Origin: Halobacteria archaeon AArc-dxtr1
Lineage (GTDB): Archaea; Halobacteriota; Halobacteria; Halobacteriales; Natrialbaceae
Length of the DNA stretch: 64,000 nucleotides
Direction of reading: 5' to 3'
Assembly: GCA_025517425.1 (NCBI GenBank)
Contig: JAOPJY010000001.1
Location: 1,474,217 to 1,538,216, forward strand
Positions 35,843 through 45,023 of the stretch are shown piece by piece. The first letter of the stretch is position 1. Each line of letters starts with the position of its first letter. Below the pieces are notes generated by a model. The model saw only the letters and a list, made by a program, of their open reading frames with translations. It had not been told where the DNA came from and did not search any database. A program made the position numbers and the translations under genes.

Positions 35843-37417
35843 ATGACGGAACACAACGACAACACAGACGAGACGCGAACGGACGGAGGCGAGATCTCCC
35901 GGGAGGAGGCTTCGTTCGTCGAGTATGGGATCGAAGACAAACCGCCGTTGGGAGAATCGGCATTCTTAGGCGTCCAGCACTACCTGACGATGATCGGGGC
36001 GACGGTAGCGATTCCGCTCATCCTCGCAGATCTCATGGAGATGCCGGGGCCAGAGACGGCGCAGTTGGTTGGGACCTTCTTTGTGGTCTCAGGGGTCGCA
36101 ACGCTGTTACAGACGACGATCGGGAACCGGTATCCGATCGTCCAGGGCGGGACGTTCGCACTGTTAGCACCGGCGATCGCGATTATTCTCGCCGCAGGTG
36201 GACCGTGGGAAACCACGATCCTCGAACTACAGGGAGCGATCATCGCCGCAGCGGCGATACAGGTTATCCTGGGATACTCCGGCCTGCTGGGGAAACTCAA
36301 GTACTACCTCTCGCCGGTCGTCATCGCCCCGGTGATTGTGTTGATCGGGCTCTCGCTGGTCGACGTCGGTGAGGTAACTGACCCCGGTCAGAACTGGTGG
36401 TTACTCGGACTGACGCTGTTCCTGATCATCGCGTTCTCTCAGTACCTCGATCAGTACAGTCGGTACGCGAAACTGTTCCCAGTGCTGCTCGGCATCGCAA
36501 GCGCCTGGATCATCGCAGGCATCCTCACCGCAGCTGGCGTCTACACCGAAGCCAGCCACGAAGGAATGGGGTACGTCGACACTGCAGCAATGGTCGATGC
36601 CCCCCTCATCCAGCCGATCATGCCGTTCCAGTGGGGTATACCCGAATTTACACTGGCGTTCATGATCGGAATGTTCGCCGGTATCGTCGCATCGATGATC
36701 GAGAGTATCGGTGACTACTACGCAGTCGCTCGAATTGCTGGCGTCGGTGCGCCAAGCGAGAAGCGCATCAACCACGGGATCGGGATGGAAGGAATCGGCA
36801 ACATCTTCGCCGGTATCATGGGGACCGGTAACGGGTCGACCTCCTACGGTGAGAACATCGGCGCGATCGGCATCACCGGTGTCGCCTCCCGGTACGTCGT
36901 CCAGATCGGTGCGATCGTGATGCTGGTCGTCGGGTTCTTCGGACCCTTCGGAGCGCTTATTGTCTCGATACCGAACCCGATCGTCGGCGCGTTGTACATT
37001 GCGATGTTCGGACAGATCGCAGCAGTCGGACTGTCGAATCTGAAGTTCGTCGACTTGGACGCCTCGCGAAACGTCTTCATCGTCGGTATCGCGTTGTTCC
37101 TCGGGCTTGCACTCCCGAACTACTTTGGGAACTTCGCTGGCCCCGACGAGTTCCAGGCAGTGGCAGAAGGTGCGGCGGTTATCGGCCCTGTCCTCGGAGA
37201 GCAGATCGTCTCTGACACGATCTTCGTCATCGGTTCGACGACGATGGCCGTCGGTGGGATCATCGCGTTCGTCCTCGACAACACCGTCAGAGGAACGCGC
37301 GAAGAACGCGGTCTCTCCCAGTGGGAAGAACTCGCGGAAGACGAAGACGAGTTCCAGACGGTCTTCGAGCGGATGCGTTCCGACGGCGATTCGCCCGCAG
37401 TCGACAAGGCAGACTAA
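35843..37417 (+). CDS. NCS2-family xanthine/uracil permease (second copy)
   Basis: A 524-residue protein with about 14 membrane spans. It shares the YGIEDKPPLGES N-terminal motif with the 30.9 kb permease but is only distantly similar beyond that. Conserved NCS2 signatures are GTGNGSTSYGENIGAIGITG and SIPNPIVGALY. The N-terminus (DETRTDGGE) again carries a TDGG unit, as in the Amt-PII linker, and the C-terminal ~45 residues are acidic. It lies at the end of the transport region; a T7 run follows the stop. Confidence 0.93.
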   Translation: MTEHNDNTDETRTDGGEISREEASFVEYGIEDKPPLGESAFLGVQHYLTMIGATVAIPLILADLMEMPGPETAQLVGTFFVVSGVATLLQTTIGNRYPIVQGGTFALLAPAIAIILAAGGPWETTILELQGAIIAAAAIQVILGYSGLLGKLKYYLSPVVIAPVIVLIGLSLVDVGEVTDPGQNWWLLGLTLFLIIAFSQYLDQYSRYAKLFPVLLGIASAWIIAGILTAAGVYTEASHEGMGYVDTAAMVDAPLIQPIMPFQWGIPEFTLAFMIGMFAGIVASMIESIGDYYAVARIAGVGAPSEKRINHGIGMEGIGNIFAGIMGTGNGSTSYGENIGAIGITGVASRYVVQIGAIVMLVVGFFGPFGALIVSIPNPIVGALYIAMFGQIAAVGLSNLKFVDLDASRNVFIVGIALFLGLALPNYFGNFAGPDEFQAVAEGAAVIGPVLGEQIVSDTIFVIGSTTMAVGGIIAFVLDNTVRGTREERGLSQWEELAEDEDEFQTVFERMRSDGDSPAVDKAD

Positions 37418-37434
37418 CCGCTCGACGGCGACGA

Positions 37435-37441
37435 TTTTTTT
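37435..37441 (+). terminator. Poly-T terminator after the NCS2 gene
   Basis: Seven consecutive T residues 18 nt after the stop codon, in otherwise GC-rich DNA. U-rich tracts without a required hairpin terminate haloarchaeal transcripts. Confidence 0.65.
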
Positions 37442-37485
37442 GACGCGGGGAAACGTTCAATACCGGTCCGGACACAGTGTCGCCA

Positions 37486-37926
37486 ATGCCGAGTAGACGC
37501 GGCCTCGATCTCGATCAAGGGGAACGGTTGCACTACCGCGGCACCCTTCGGAAGGGGGGCGAAATAGCCGTTACCGAGAGCCGGGTGCTAGTCCATACCG
37601 ACGACGAGGTGACGAGCGTCCCCTACGAGAACGTCAGTGAGGTGGCAACCGAGAATCTCAACTGGTTTCTGGCGATCATGAGCGGCGCGCTCGTCCTGTT
37701 CGGGATCTACTCGATGACCGAAAACGCCTTCGTCGGCGCCTTCTTCGCCGCGTTCGGCCTGTGGAGCGTCTACCGGATCTACCGCAATCGCGATCGCATG
37801 CGGATTCACACCCACAGCCAGCCCAAGCCGGTCGAGGTCTTTCCCGAGGACGTCGACGCCCTGTACGCCGACTTGGAGCCGGCGATCGAGACCGTCCGGG
37901 CCGAACAGGAGCGCGACGCGGAGTGA
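37486..37926 (+). CDS. Small membrane protein with PH-like domain
   Basis: A 146-residue protein. An N-terminal beta-rich part (GERLHYRGTLRKGGEIAVTESRVLV) resembles PH-like domains of bacterial YdbS-type membrane proteins; two adjacent spans follow (LNWFLAIMSGALVLFGIYSM and AFFAAFGLWSVYRIY) and then a second short beta segment. The ATG at 37486 is preferred over GTG 37477. A TTCAATA element upstream may be the promoter. It ends 58 nt before the CaiB-type gene; function is unknown. Confidence 0.75.
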   Translation: MPSRRGLDLDQGERLHYRGTLRKGGEIAVTESRVLVHTDDEVTSVPYENVSEVATENLNWFLAIMSGALVLFGIYSMTENAFVGAFFAAFGLWSVYRIYRNRDRMRIHTHSQPKPVEVFPEDVDALYADLEPAIETVRAEQERDAE

Positions 37927-37984
37927 GTTCGAGTCGGCGTGAGGCGAAGGTTTTTGCCCACACACTCGGATTGATCGATATCCC

Positions 37985-39190
37985 ATGACAGGCGACCGCA
38001 TCCTCGAGGGCGTCCGCGTCCTCGACCTGACGACGTTCGTTACCGGCGGCTTCTGCTCGCTGATGCTCGCGAACCAGGGCGCAGAGGTTGTGAAGGTAGA
38101 ACGACCCGGCGCCGGCGACGACAACCGCCACTCCGGCCCCCCGTTCATCGACGGCGAATCGCCGTACTTCTGGACGGTCAACTACGGCAAACAGAGCGTC
38201 GAACTCGACCTCAAAAGCGAAGCCGGCCGAGAAGCGCTGTACGAACTCGCGAGCGAAGCCGACGTCTTCATCCAGAACTACCGACCGGGCACCGCAGCGC
38301 GACTGGACGTCGACGAGGAGACGATTCGCGCGCACAACGACGAGATCATCTACTGTGCGATCTCGGCGTTCGGCCAGACCGGCCCCTGGCGCGAACGGCC
38401 GGGATACGACCTGCTCGTCCAGGGGATGAGCGGGATCATGAGCGTCACGGGCGAGCCCGACGGTCGGCCCCTCAAGGTCGGGCTGCCGACGACCGATCTG
38501 ATCACCGCGATGTGGGCCGCCTTCGGCATCTCGACGGCCCTCTACCGCCGGGAGCGTACCGGCGAGGGCGAGTACATCGACTTAGCGATGCTAGACGCCG
38601 CCCTGCCGTGGCTCACGAAGCAGGCGGGAAAGGTCTTCGCCGGCGAGTCACCCTCGCGCATGGGGACGAAAGATCCGGTGCTCGCGCCCTACCAGACGTT
38701 CGAGACGAAAGACGGCTACATCAACGTCGCCTGCCTCAACCAGAAGCTCTGGCGGGCGCTCTGTACGGCGATCGACCGGCCAGAACTGGCCGAGGACGAG
38801 CGCTTCGCGACCAACGCCGACCGCGTCGAGCACATGGACGAACTCGAGGCCGAACTCGAGGAGACCCTCCAGGAGCTGACGACCAGCGAGTGGATGACGC
38901 TGCTGGTCGACGAAGCGGGGATTCCGGCCGGACCAGTCTCGGACGTCGAGGACGCGCTGTACAACGAGCAGACCGACGCACGAAACGCCGTGACGACGAT
39001 CGAAGACGACGAACGCGGCGAGATTCCGGTGATCGAGCATCCCCTCAACTACGGCCGGTCTGAGAGCGGCTTCGAGTCGCCGCCGCCCCGACTCGGCGAA
39101 CACAACCGAGACGTCTTCCGGGACCTTGGCTACGACGAGGACGAAATCGACGAGCTTGCCGACCGAGGTGCGTTCGGCGATGGAGAGTGA
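37985..39190 (+). CDS. CaiB/BaiF-family CoA transferase (class III)
   Basis: A 401-residue class III CoA transferase. It starts RILEGVRVLDLTTFVTGGFC, and the catalytic aspartate lies in DLAMLDAALPWL. VERPGAGDD and KPLKVG-like segments match the CoA-binding region. Such enzymes move CoA between carboxylic acids (carnitine, formate/oxalate, succinate and others). The gene is monocistronic here, so the acid is unknown. It marks the end of the catabolic region. Confidence 0.94.
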   Translation: MTGDRILEGVRVLDLTTFVTGGFCSLMLANQGAEVVKVERPGAGDDNRHSGPPFIDGESPYFWTVNYGKQSVELDLKSEAGREALYELASEADVFIQNYRPGTAARLDVDEETIRAHNDEIIYCAISAFGQTGPWRERPGYDLLVQGMSGIMSVTGEPDGRPLKVGLPTTDLITAMWAAFGISTALYRRERTGEGEYIDLAMLDAALPWLTKQAGKVFAGESPSRMGTKDPVLAPYQTFETKDGYINVACLNQKLWRALCTAIDRPELAEDERFATNADRVEHMDELEAELEETLQELTTSEWMTLLVDEAGIPAGPVSDVEDALYNEQTDARNAVTTIEDDERGEIPVIEHPLNYGRSESGFESPPPRLGEHNRDVFRDLGYDEDEIDELADRGAFGDGE

Positions 39191-39407
39191 GAGCCGCTTC
39201 ACTCACGTTCGGCGAGAGCGTATCGACAGCGGTACTAGACAGACGTTTTCTCGACAGGTCTTGAGAGATCCCGATATATACCTACAAATTTACCCAGAAA
39301 AGATCGCTTTAGCAGAGATTTTGCCATGTAATACTGAGAGAGTCCCTCACTCAGAAGTATAGGTATGTCGGTTGTTTCGGCGTTGTGACGGCTCCCAAGA
39401 ACGTCAG

Positions 39408-40145
39408 ATGTCGAGCGGAGGAGTATTCAAGTTCGACCGAGTATCTCGGTCCGTGATGGGTTCGGGCGACCGGATCGGGGAGGGGGCGATCGACTGGGGA
39501 CAGGTCATCGAGAGCCTAGTCTACCTCTTTCCGCCGGTGATCGGCGTCGGGATCGTGGGGCTGCTTCAGACGGCCGATCCCGGCGTTCCGGGGCTGCAGT
39601 GGGCGCTGGTGCTGTTCGGGACGTTTGGCTACGCCGTCCTTGCGCTGTCGCTTACGATCGCGCTGTTCGCCGACGCGCGGTCGTGTCGCGAGCACAGTGA
39701 CTGGTCGCCGCGGCCGTGGATCATCACGCTGCTCGCGCTCGCGTCGGCACCGTTTGCACTTGCACCGTTCGTCGCCGTCGCCTACCTCTACCGGCGCTAC
39801 GAGCACCTCGGTGCGACCGCGGGCTGGTCGGGATGGTGGCTCGTCGTCGCCGCCTCGCTCGCGGCGACGCTGTTCGGTCTGGTCGCGGCCGTCGTCGGGA
39901 TCGTACTCGTCATTCCAGGGCTGTTACTGACGGGGGCGGCGGTTGCTGGTGCGGTCGCGTTCGGCTCGTTCCCGATCGCGATCCACCAGGACGCCGCCTA
40001 CGTGGACTCTCGGGGGAGCGACTGGCAGCCCAATCCTGCGCTCTACCTGGGGCTCGCGCTCGCGAGTCTCTTCGTGGCGCCCCTACAGCCGCTGTTGGCG
40101 GGGTACTACCTGTGGCGACGGCGCCAGGCGCTCGGGGCGCCGTAG
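39408..40145 (+). CDS. Haloarchaeal multi-span membrane protein
   Basis: A 245-residue hydrophobic protein with about six predicted spans, among them VIGVGIVGLLQT, LLALASAPFALAPFVAVAYL and LVAAVVGIVLVIPGLLLTG, and an Arg-rich C-terminus YYLWRRRQALG. I do not recognise a family; similar 'hypothetical membrane proteins' are common in haloarchaea. The ATG at 39408 is chosen; a GAAGTATAGG element about 50 nt upstream suggests a short leader. The 217-bp gap before it is AT-rich. Confidence 0.75.
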   Translation: MSSGGVFKFDRVSRSVMGSGDRIGEGAIDWGQVIESLVYLFPPVIGVGIVGLLQTADPGVPGLQWALVLFGTFGYAVLALSLTIALFADARSCREHSDWSPRPWIITLLALASAPFALAPFVAVAYLYRRYEHLGATAGWSGWWLVVAASLAATLFGLVAAVVGIVLVIPGLLLTGAAVAGAVAFGSFPIAIHQDAAYVDSRGSDWQPNPALYLGLALASLFVAPLQPLLAGYYLWRRRQALGAP

Positions 40146-40166
40146 TGGTGGACGAAAGCGGGTCGT

Positions 40167-40535
40167 TCAGGCAGGCTGCGTGACAATCTCGTCCTCGTAG
40201 CTCGCGACGGCCTCGAGCACCGCCTCCCGATCCTCCGGATCGACGTCGAACTCGACGAGCGTCTCCGCCAGGTACGTCGCGATGGCCTCGAAATCGTCGG
40301 GCGTGATCTCGAGGTGGTCGTGTGCGGCGTCCATCTCCTCGCCGTCGTACTCGACGGGTCCGCCGGCGACGGCGCTGATAAATTGGGTCTGGTGGGCTCG
40401 CTGGGCCTGCATGTCGACGTCTTCGAAGAAGTGTTCGAGCGAGTCGTCGGCGAGGACCTTCTCGTAGAAGCGATCGACGACAGTGCCGACCCCATCGTTC
40501 CGGCCGAGTCGCTCGTACAGCGCCTGGGAGGTCAT
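40167..40535 (-). CDS. Group 1 truncated haemoglobin
   Basis: A 122-residue truncated globin. LYERLGRNDGVGTVVDRFYEKV contains the B10 tyrosine, and the proximal His is in AAHDHLEI. It binds haem and O2 or NO in the cytoplasm and is thought to act in NO detoxification or redox sensing. ATGs at 40538 and 40535 are adjacent. It is divergent from hemC, within 120 bp, so globin and haem synthesis genes share a promoter region. Confidence 0.94.
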   Translation of the reverse strand: MTSQALYERLGRNDGVGTVVDRFYEKVLADDSLEHFFEDVDMQAQRAHQTQFISAVAGGPVEYDGEEMDAAHDHLEITPDDFEAIATYLAETLVEFDVDPEDREAVLEAVASYEDEIVTQPA

Positions 40536-40651
40536 CATCCGCGGGTTTCGACGACTCGGATAAGTTCCCGGCGGGAATTCCCACTCCGAGGGGGAAGTGT
40601 CTCCCACCGCGAGAGCGTGCGCTTTTCATACCCCAGGCGCCCAGTTGACCT

Positions 40652-41875
40652 ATGAACACGCGTGGGACGATACGGCTGGCGACGCGGGGATCGACGCTTG
40701 CCCGACGGCAGGCGGGCCTCGTCGCGGAGGCACTCGAGAACCGGCGGTACGAGGTCGAACTCGTCACCGTCGAGACGACCGGCGACCAGCTCACAGACGA
40801 GCTCATCCACCGGCTCGGAAAGACCGGGGCGTTCGTGCGGGAACTGGACGAGCGAGTCCTCTCGGGCGACGTCGACGGCGCGATTCACTCCATGAAGGAC
40901 ATGCCGACCGAACAGCCCAGCGAGCTCGTGACGGCGGGCGTCCCCGAGCGAGGTGCTCCCGGAGACCTTCTCCTGACACCCGACGGAACCGGGCTCGAGG
41001 AGTTGCCCGAGGGAGCGACCGTCGGTACCTCGAGTCTGCGCCGGGGCGCCCAGCTTCGAGCCGAGCGACCCGACCTCGAGATCGAACCGCTTCGCGGGAA
41101 CGTCGACACCCGGATTGAGAAGCTACTCGCGCCCGCGCTCCAGCGCGAACATCAGGAGCGAAGCGAGGCCGACAAGGAGCGCAAAGGGAACGCAGGAGAC
41201 AGCTACAAGCCGTCGTACGACGACAAAAGCGGGGACGAGGAGGGGACCGACGACCAGACGGTCGACGACTGGTTCGACGACCTGTCGGAACTCGAAAAGG
41301 AAGCCCTCGGCCGCGAAGTCGACGTCGAGTACGACGCGATCGTACTGGCGGAGGCGGGCCTCGAGCGAAGCGGGCTGGCCCACCACGTCGAGTACGAGCG
41401 CCTCCCGCTCTCGGAGTTCGTCCCCGCACCCGGCCAGGGTGCACTCGCGGTGACGGCGACCGACGGCGAGACGGCTCGCGACCTCCAGACGCTGCTGGAT
41501 CACCCGCGCAGCCGCGTCGAGACGACCGTCGAGCGCTCGATTCTCGCCGAACTGGGCGGGGGCTGTATCGCACCGATCGGCATCTACGCCGTCCTCCAGG
41601 GCGAGTACGTCCACGCATCCGTCGCAGTCTTCGACCGCGAGGGCGAGGAGTCGATCCGGGAGAGCCGGGACCTGCCGGTCGAGAGCCACGCGGAGGCCGC
41701 CCGCGAGTTCGCCGGCGACCTCCGAGAGCGTGGCGCAGCCGACCTGATCGAGGCGGCTCGTAGAGCAGCGGAAGATGAGGGAGACGAGGAAGCTGAGGAC
41801 GAAGACGAAGGGGAAAGAGCGGACAACGCAGCCGCCGTCCCCGATCGGACCGACGAGGTGGAAGAGGAGCGATGA
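40652..41875 (+). CDS. hemC: Hydroxymethylbilane synthase (porphobilinogen deaminase)
   Basis: A 407-residue enzyme that polymerises four porphobilinogens. The start RLATRGSTLARRQA and the dipyrromethane-binding Cys305 in GGGCIAPIG are diagnostic. Compared with the usual ~310 residues it carries an insertion of about 65 residues (159-225, charged: KERKGNAGDS, SGDEEGTDDQ) in place of a short loop, and an acidic C-terminal tail of ~40 residues. It overlaps cobA by 4 nt (ATGA), the first of three overlapping genes. Confidence 0.97.
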   Translation: MNTRGTIRLATRGSTLARRQAGLVAEALENRRYEVELVTVETTGDQLTDELIHRLGKTGAFVRELDERVLSGDVDGAIHSMKDMPTEQPSELVTAGVPERGAPGDLLLTPDGTGLEELPEGATVGTSSLRRGAQLRAERPDLEIEPLRGNVDTRIEKLLAPALQREHQERSEADKERKGNAGDSYKPSYDDKSGDEEGTDDQTVDDWFDDLSELEKEALGREVDVEYDAIVLAEAGLERSGLAHHVEYERLPLSEFVPAPGQGALAVTATDGETARDLQTLLDHPRSRVETTVERSILAELGGGCIAPIGIYAVLQGEYVHASVAVFDREGEESIRESRDLPVESHAEAAREFAGDLRERGAADLIEAARRAAEDEGDEEAEDEDEGERADNAAAVPDRTDEVEEER

Positions 41876-42669
41876 CGGCCGGAGCGACCGACACCGAAGC
41901 CGGAACCGTCGCGCTCGTCGGCAGCGGCCCCGGCGATCCGGAGCTGCTGACGGTGAAAGCGAAGCGGCTGCTGGCGGAGGCGGACGTGATCCTCCACGAC
42001 AAGCTGCCAGGTCCGAAGATCATCGAGGAGCTACCCGAGGCAAAGCGCGAGGACGTCGGCAAGCGCGCAGGCGGCGAGCGCACGCCCCAGTCCGAGATCA
42101 ACGAGCGACTGGTCGAGCTTGCCCGCGACGGAAAGTCGGTGGTGCGGCTCAAAGGCGGCGACTCGTTCGTCTTCGGCCGCGGCGGCGAGGAAGCCGAATA
42201 CCTCGCCGAGCACGGAATTCCTTTCGAGGTCGTCCCCGGCGTGACCTCCCCGATCGCCGCCCCCGCAGTGGCGGGAATCCCCGTTACCCACCGCGATCAC
42301 GCCTCCTCGGTCTCGTTCGTCACGGGCCACGAGGACCCCACCAAGGACGAGTCCGCGGTCGACTGGGAGGCCCTCGCCGCCACTGGCGGCACCATCGTCG
42401 TCCTGATGGGCGTGGGTCGACTGCCCGACTACACCGCCGCGCTCCGCGAGGCTGGAATGGGCCCTGAGACGCCGGTCGCGCTCGTCGAGCGCGGGACGTG
42501 GCCCGGCCAGCGCGTCGCCACCGGCTCCCTACAGACAATCGTCGACGTCCGCGACGAGGCCGGCATCGAGCCGCCCGCAGTGACGGTTATCGGCGAGGTG
42601 GCGGCCACCAGAGAGCGCGTCCAGGAGTTTCTCGCGAACGAATCAGGATCGAATGGAGGAGCAATATGA
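41872..42669 (+). CDS. cobA: Uroporphyrinogen-III C-methyltransferase
   Basis: A 265-residue SAM-dependent tetrapyrrole methylase giving precorrin-2. VGSGPGDPELLTVKAKRLL, RLKGGDSFVFGRGGEE and VVPGVTSPIAAPA are the SUMT signatures. It overlaps hemC at its start and hemD at its end (ATGA both times), so the three are translationally coupled. In archaea precorrin-2 leads to siroheme, cobalamin and, through the Ahb route, haem. Confidence 0.97.
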   Translation: MTAGATDTEAGTVALVGSGPGDPELLTVKAKRLLAEADVILHDKLPGPKIIEELPEAKREDVGKRAGGERTPQSEINERLVELARDGKSVVRLKGGDSFVFGRGGEEAEYLAEHGIPFEVVPGVTSPIAAPAVAGIPVTHRDHASSVSFVTGHEDPTKDESAVDWEALAATGGTIVVLMGVGRLPDYTAALREAGMGPETPVALVERGTWPGQRVATGSLQTIVDVRDEAGIEPPAVTVIGEVAATRERVQEFLANESGSNGGAI

Positions 42670-43442
42670 GAGATCTCAGCGTCGCCGTCTTCCGGCCCGA
42701 TGACGAACGGCTCAGCGAGGCCGTCGAACTGGTCGACTCGCTAGGTGCGACCGCCGTTCCGGATCCGATGCTCGCGGTCGACCCAACGGGGGACTCCCCC
42801 CGATCGGACGCCGACTACGCCGTTCTGACGAGCAAGACCGGCGTCGAACTCGCCGCCGAGGCGGGCTGGGATCCCGAGGGCGCGACCGTCTGTGCCATCG
42901 GTCCGAAGACCGCCGATGCTCTCCGCGGTGCCGGCTACGAGGTCGATTTCATCCCCGAGACGTACACGTCGAGCGGACTGGTTGCCGGGATCGAGGCAGA
43001 CGGCGCCGAGACGGCAGGCGGACACGAGATCGACGTCGACGGCACGCGCGTCGAGGTCGCCCGCAGCGATCACGGTAGCGACGTCTTGACTGACGGTCTC
43101 GAGAACGCGGGCGCGTACGTCCACGAGACGGTTCTCTATCGCCTCGTCAGACCCGCAGGGAGCGGCGAGTCAGCCGAACTGGCCGCGGCGGGAGATCTCG
43201 ACGCCGCCTGCTTTACCTCCTCACTGACCGTCGAGCACTTCCTCGAGGCGGCAGCCGAGCAAGGGATCCGCGAGGCCGCCGTCGAGGGGCTCACGGACGC
43301 GGTCGTCGGCGTCATCGGTGAGCCGACCCGGGAGACGGCGGCTGGACACGGCATCGACGTCGACGTGGTGCCCAGCGAGGCCACGTTCGAAGCACTGGCC
43401 TGTGACACGGTCGAACGGGCCGCGCCGACGTACCACGAGTGA
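42666..43442 (+). CDS. hemD: Uroporphyrinogen-III synthase
   Basis: A 258-residue enzyme that cyclises hydroxymethylbilane with inversion of ring D. The sequence is diverged as usual for HemD, but VLTSKTGVELAAEAG and AACFTSSLTVEHFLEAA are recognisable motifs in the two lobes. The ATG at 42666 is fixed by GGAGGA (42655-42660) at 5-nt spacing and the ATGA overlap with cobA; the longer frame from 42498 is rejected. Last gene of the hemC-cobA-hemD operon. Confidence 0.94.
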   Translation: MRDLSVAVFRPDDERLSEAVELVDSLGATAVPDPMLAVDPTGDSPRSDADYAVLTSKTGVELAAEAGWDPEGATVCAIGPKTADALRGAGYEVDFIPETYTSSGLVAGIEADGAETAGGHEIDVDGTRVEVARSDHGSDVLTDGLENAGAYVHETVLYRLVRPAGSGESAELAAAGDLDAACFTSSLTVEHFLEAAAEQGIREAAVEGLTDAVVGVIGEPTRETAAGHGIDVDVVPSEATFEALACDTVERAAPTYHE

Positions 43443-43488
43443 CGGCGCTCCGGCCGGATCCGATCGACGGGCGGCGGCGGTGCGGAAC

Positions 43489-43495
43489 TTTATAA
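43489..43495 (+). promoter_or_regulatory. TATA box of the DHH nuclease gene
   Basis: TTTATAA is centred about 29 nt before the ATG at 43521 and just beyond the hemD stop. It is one of the best TATA matches in the window. Confidence 0.65.
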
Positions 43496-43520
43496 CCGAG
43501 AGAGCGTCTACTCGAGAGCA

Positions 43521-45023
43521 ATGACCGGGCCAGTTCCAGAACTCGCCGACCACGCACAGGCGTGCGCCGAGCGCCTGCTCGCCGCCGATCGCGTGCTGCT
43601 GGCCTCGCACATCGACGCAGACGGGCTGACCAGCGCCGCGGTCGCCGCGACCGCACTCGAGCGCGCGTCGATTCCGTTCGAGACGGTCTTCGAGAAACAG
43701 TTAGACGAACCCGCGATCGAACGGATCGCGGCCACTGAGTACGAGACCGTCCTCTTTACCGACTTCGGGAGCGGGCAACTCGACGTGATCTGTGCGCACG
43801 CAGACGGCGCGTTCACGCCCGTGATCGCCGACCATCACCAGCCCGCGACGGACGAGGGGAGGTCGCGCATCGACACCGAATACCACCTCAATCCGCTGCT
43901 GGTCGGCATCAATGGCGCTTCGGAACTATCGGGCGCCGGTACGAGCTACGTGCTGGCGCGGGCGCTAGCCGCAGAGAGCGGCGGCACAACAGCCACGACC
44001 GAAGCGGAGACCGCCACAGACGGGGGCACTGCCGCCTGCGCGGGCGCGTCCACAACCGGAAACCGGGATCTGGCCGCCCTGGCGGTCGTCGGCGCCGTCG
44101 GCGACATGCAGGCCTCCGGCGGCGAGCTTCACGGAGCCAACGAGAACATCGTCGAAGAGGGCGTCGCAGCCGGCGTGCTCGAGACTGCGACCGACCTCGC
44201 AGTGTATGGCACACAGACCCGACCGCTGCCGAAGCTACTCGAGTACGCGACCGACGTCCGCATTCCGGGCATCTCGAACGACGCCAACGGCGCATTGCGA
44301 TTTCTCGACGGACTCGATCTCGAGTTGAAGCGAGACGGGGAGTGGCGTCGATGGTCGGGGCTCACCCCCGAGGAGAAACAAACCGTGGCCAGCGCGCTGG
44401 TCAGGCGCGCGGTTGAGCGCGGTGTTCCAGCCGGAAAGATCGACGATCTCGTCGGTACCTCCTACGTCCTGACGCAAGAGCCAGTCGGCACGGAGCTGCG
44501 CGACGCAAGCGAGTTCTCGACGCTGCTCAACGCCACCGCGCGCTACGAGCGCGCTGACGTCGGTCTCGGCGTCTGTCTGGGCAACCGGGAAGGCGCGCTC
44601 GAACGAGCCCGAAGCCTCCTGCGGGAACACCGGCGAAATCTCTCCGCAGGGATCGATCTCGTGACCGAGGAGGGGGTAACGGTCGAAGCGCACGTCCAGT
44701 GGTTCGACGCGGGCGATCGGATCCGCGAGACCATCGTCGGCATCGTTGCGGGGATGGCGATGGGCAACGACGGTGTCAGCGCTCGAAAGCCGATCGTAGC
44801 CTTCGCTGCGAAAAGCGAAGCAGAGACGAAAGTCTCTGCGCGGGGAACACATCGACTCGTCCGCGACGGGCTCGACCTCTCGGCTGCGATAAGCGAGGCC
44901 GCTCGCACGGTGGGTGGCGACGGCGGCGGCCACGACGTTGCGGCGGGCGCGACGGTTCCCGCGGGCGCCGAGCAGGAGTTCGTCGAACAGATCGACGACC
45001 TCATCGGCGAACAGCTCTCCTGA
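43521..45023 (+). CDS. DHH-family phosphoesterase, RecJ/GAN-like
   Basis: A 500-residue protein with the DHH catalytic core, SHIDADGLTSA, LFTDFGSGQ and IADHHQP, then NGASELSGAGTSYVLARAL. The C-terminal DHHA1 domain has DGGGHDVAAGATVP with the GGGH substrate-binding motif. A Thr/Ala/Gly-rich insertion of about 30 residues sits after LARALAAE, before DLAALAVVGAVGDMQ. Archaeal relatives include the GINS-associated RecJ-like nuclease and RNA-directed exonucleases. Haloarchaea have several copies and which one this is cannot be told. Independent TATA promoter. Confidence 0.88.
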   Translation: MTGPVPELADHAQACAERLLAADRVLLASHIDADGLTSAAVAATALERASIPFETVFEKQLDEPAIERIAATEYETVLFTDFGSGQLDVICAHADGAFTPVIADHHQPATDEGRSRIDTEYHLNPLLVGINGASELSGAGTSYVLARALAAESGGTTATTEAETATDGGTAACAGASTTGNRDLAALAVVGAVGDMQASGGELHGANENIVEEGVAAGVLETATDLAVYGTQTRPLPKLLEYATDVRIPGISNDANGALRFLDGLDLELKRDGEWRRWSGLTPEEKQTVASALVRRAVERGVPAGKIDDLVGTSYVLTQEPVGTELRDASEFSTLLNATARYERADVGLGVCLGNREGALERARSLLREHRRNLSAGIDLVTEEGVTVEAHVQWFDAGDRIRETIVGIVAGMAMGNDGVSARKPIVAFAAKSEAETKVSARGTHRLVRDGLDLSAAISEAARTVGGDGGGHDVAAGATVPAGAEQEFVEQIDDLIGEQLS

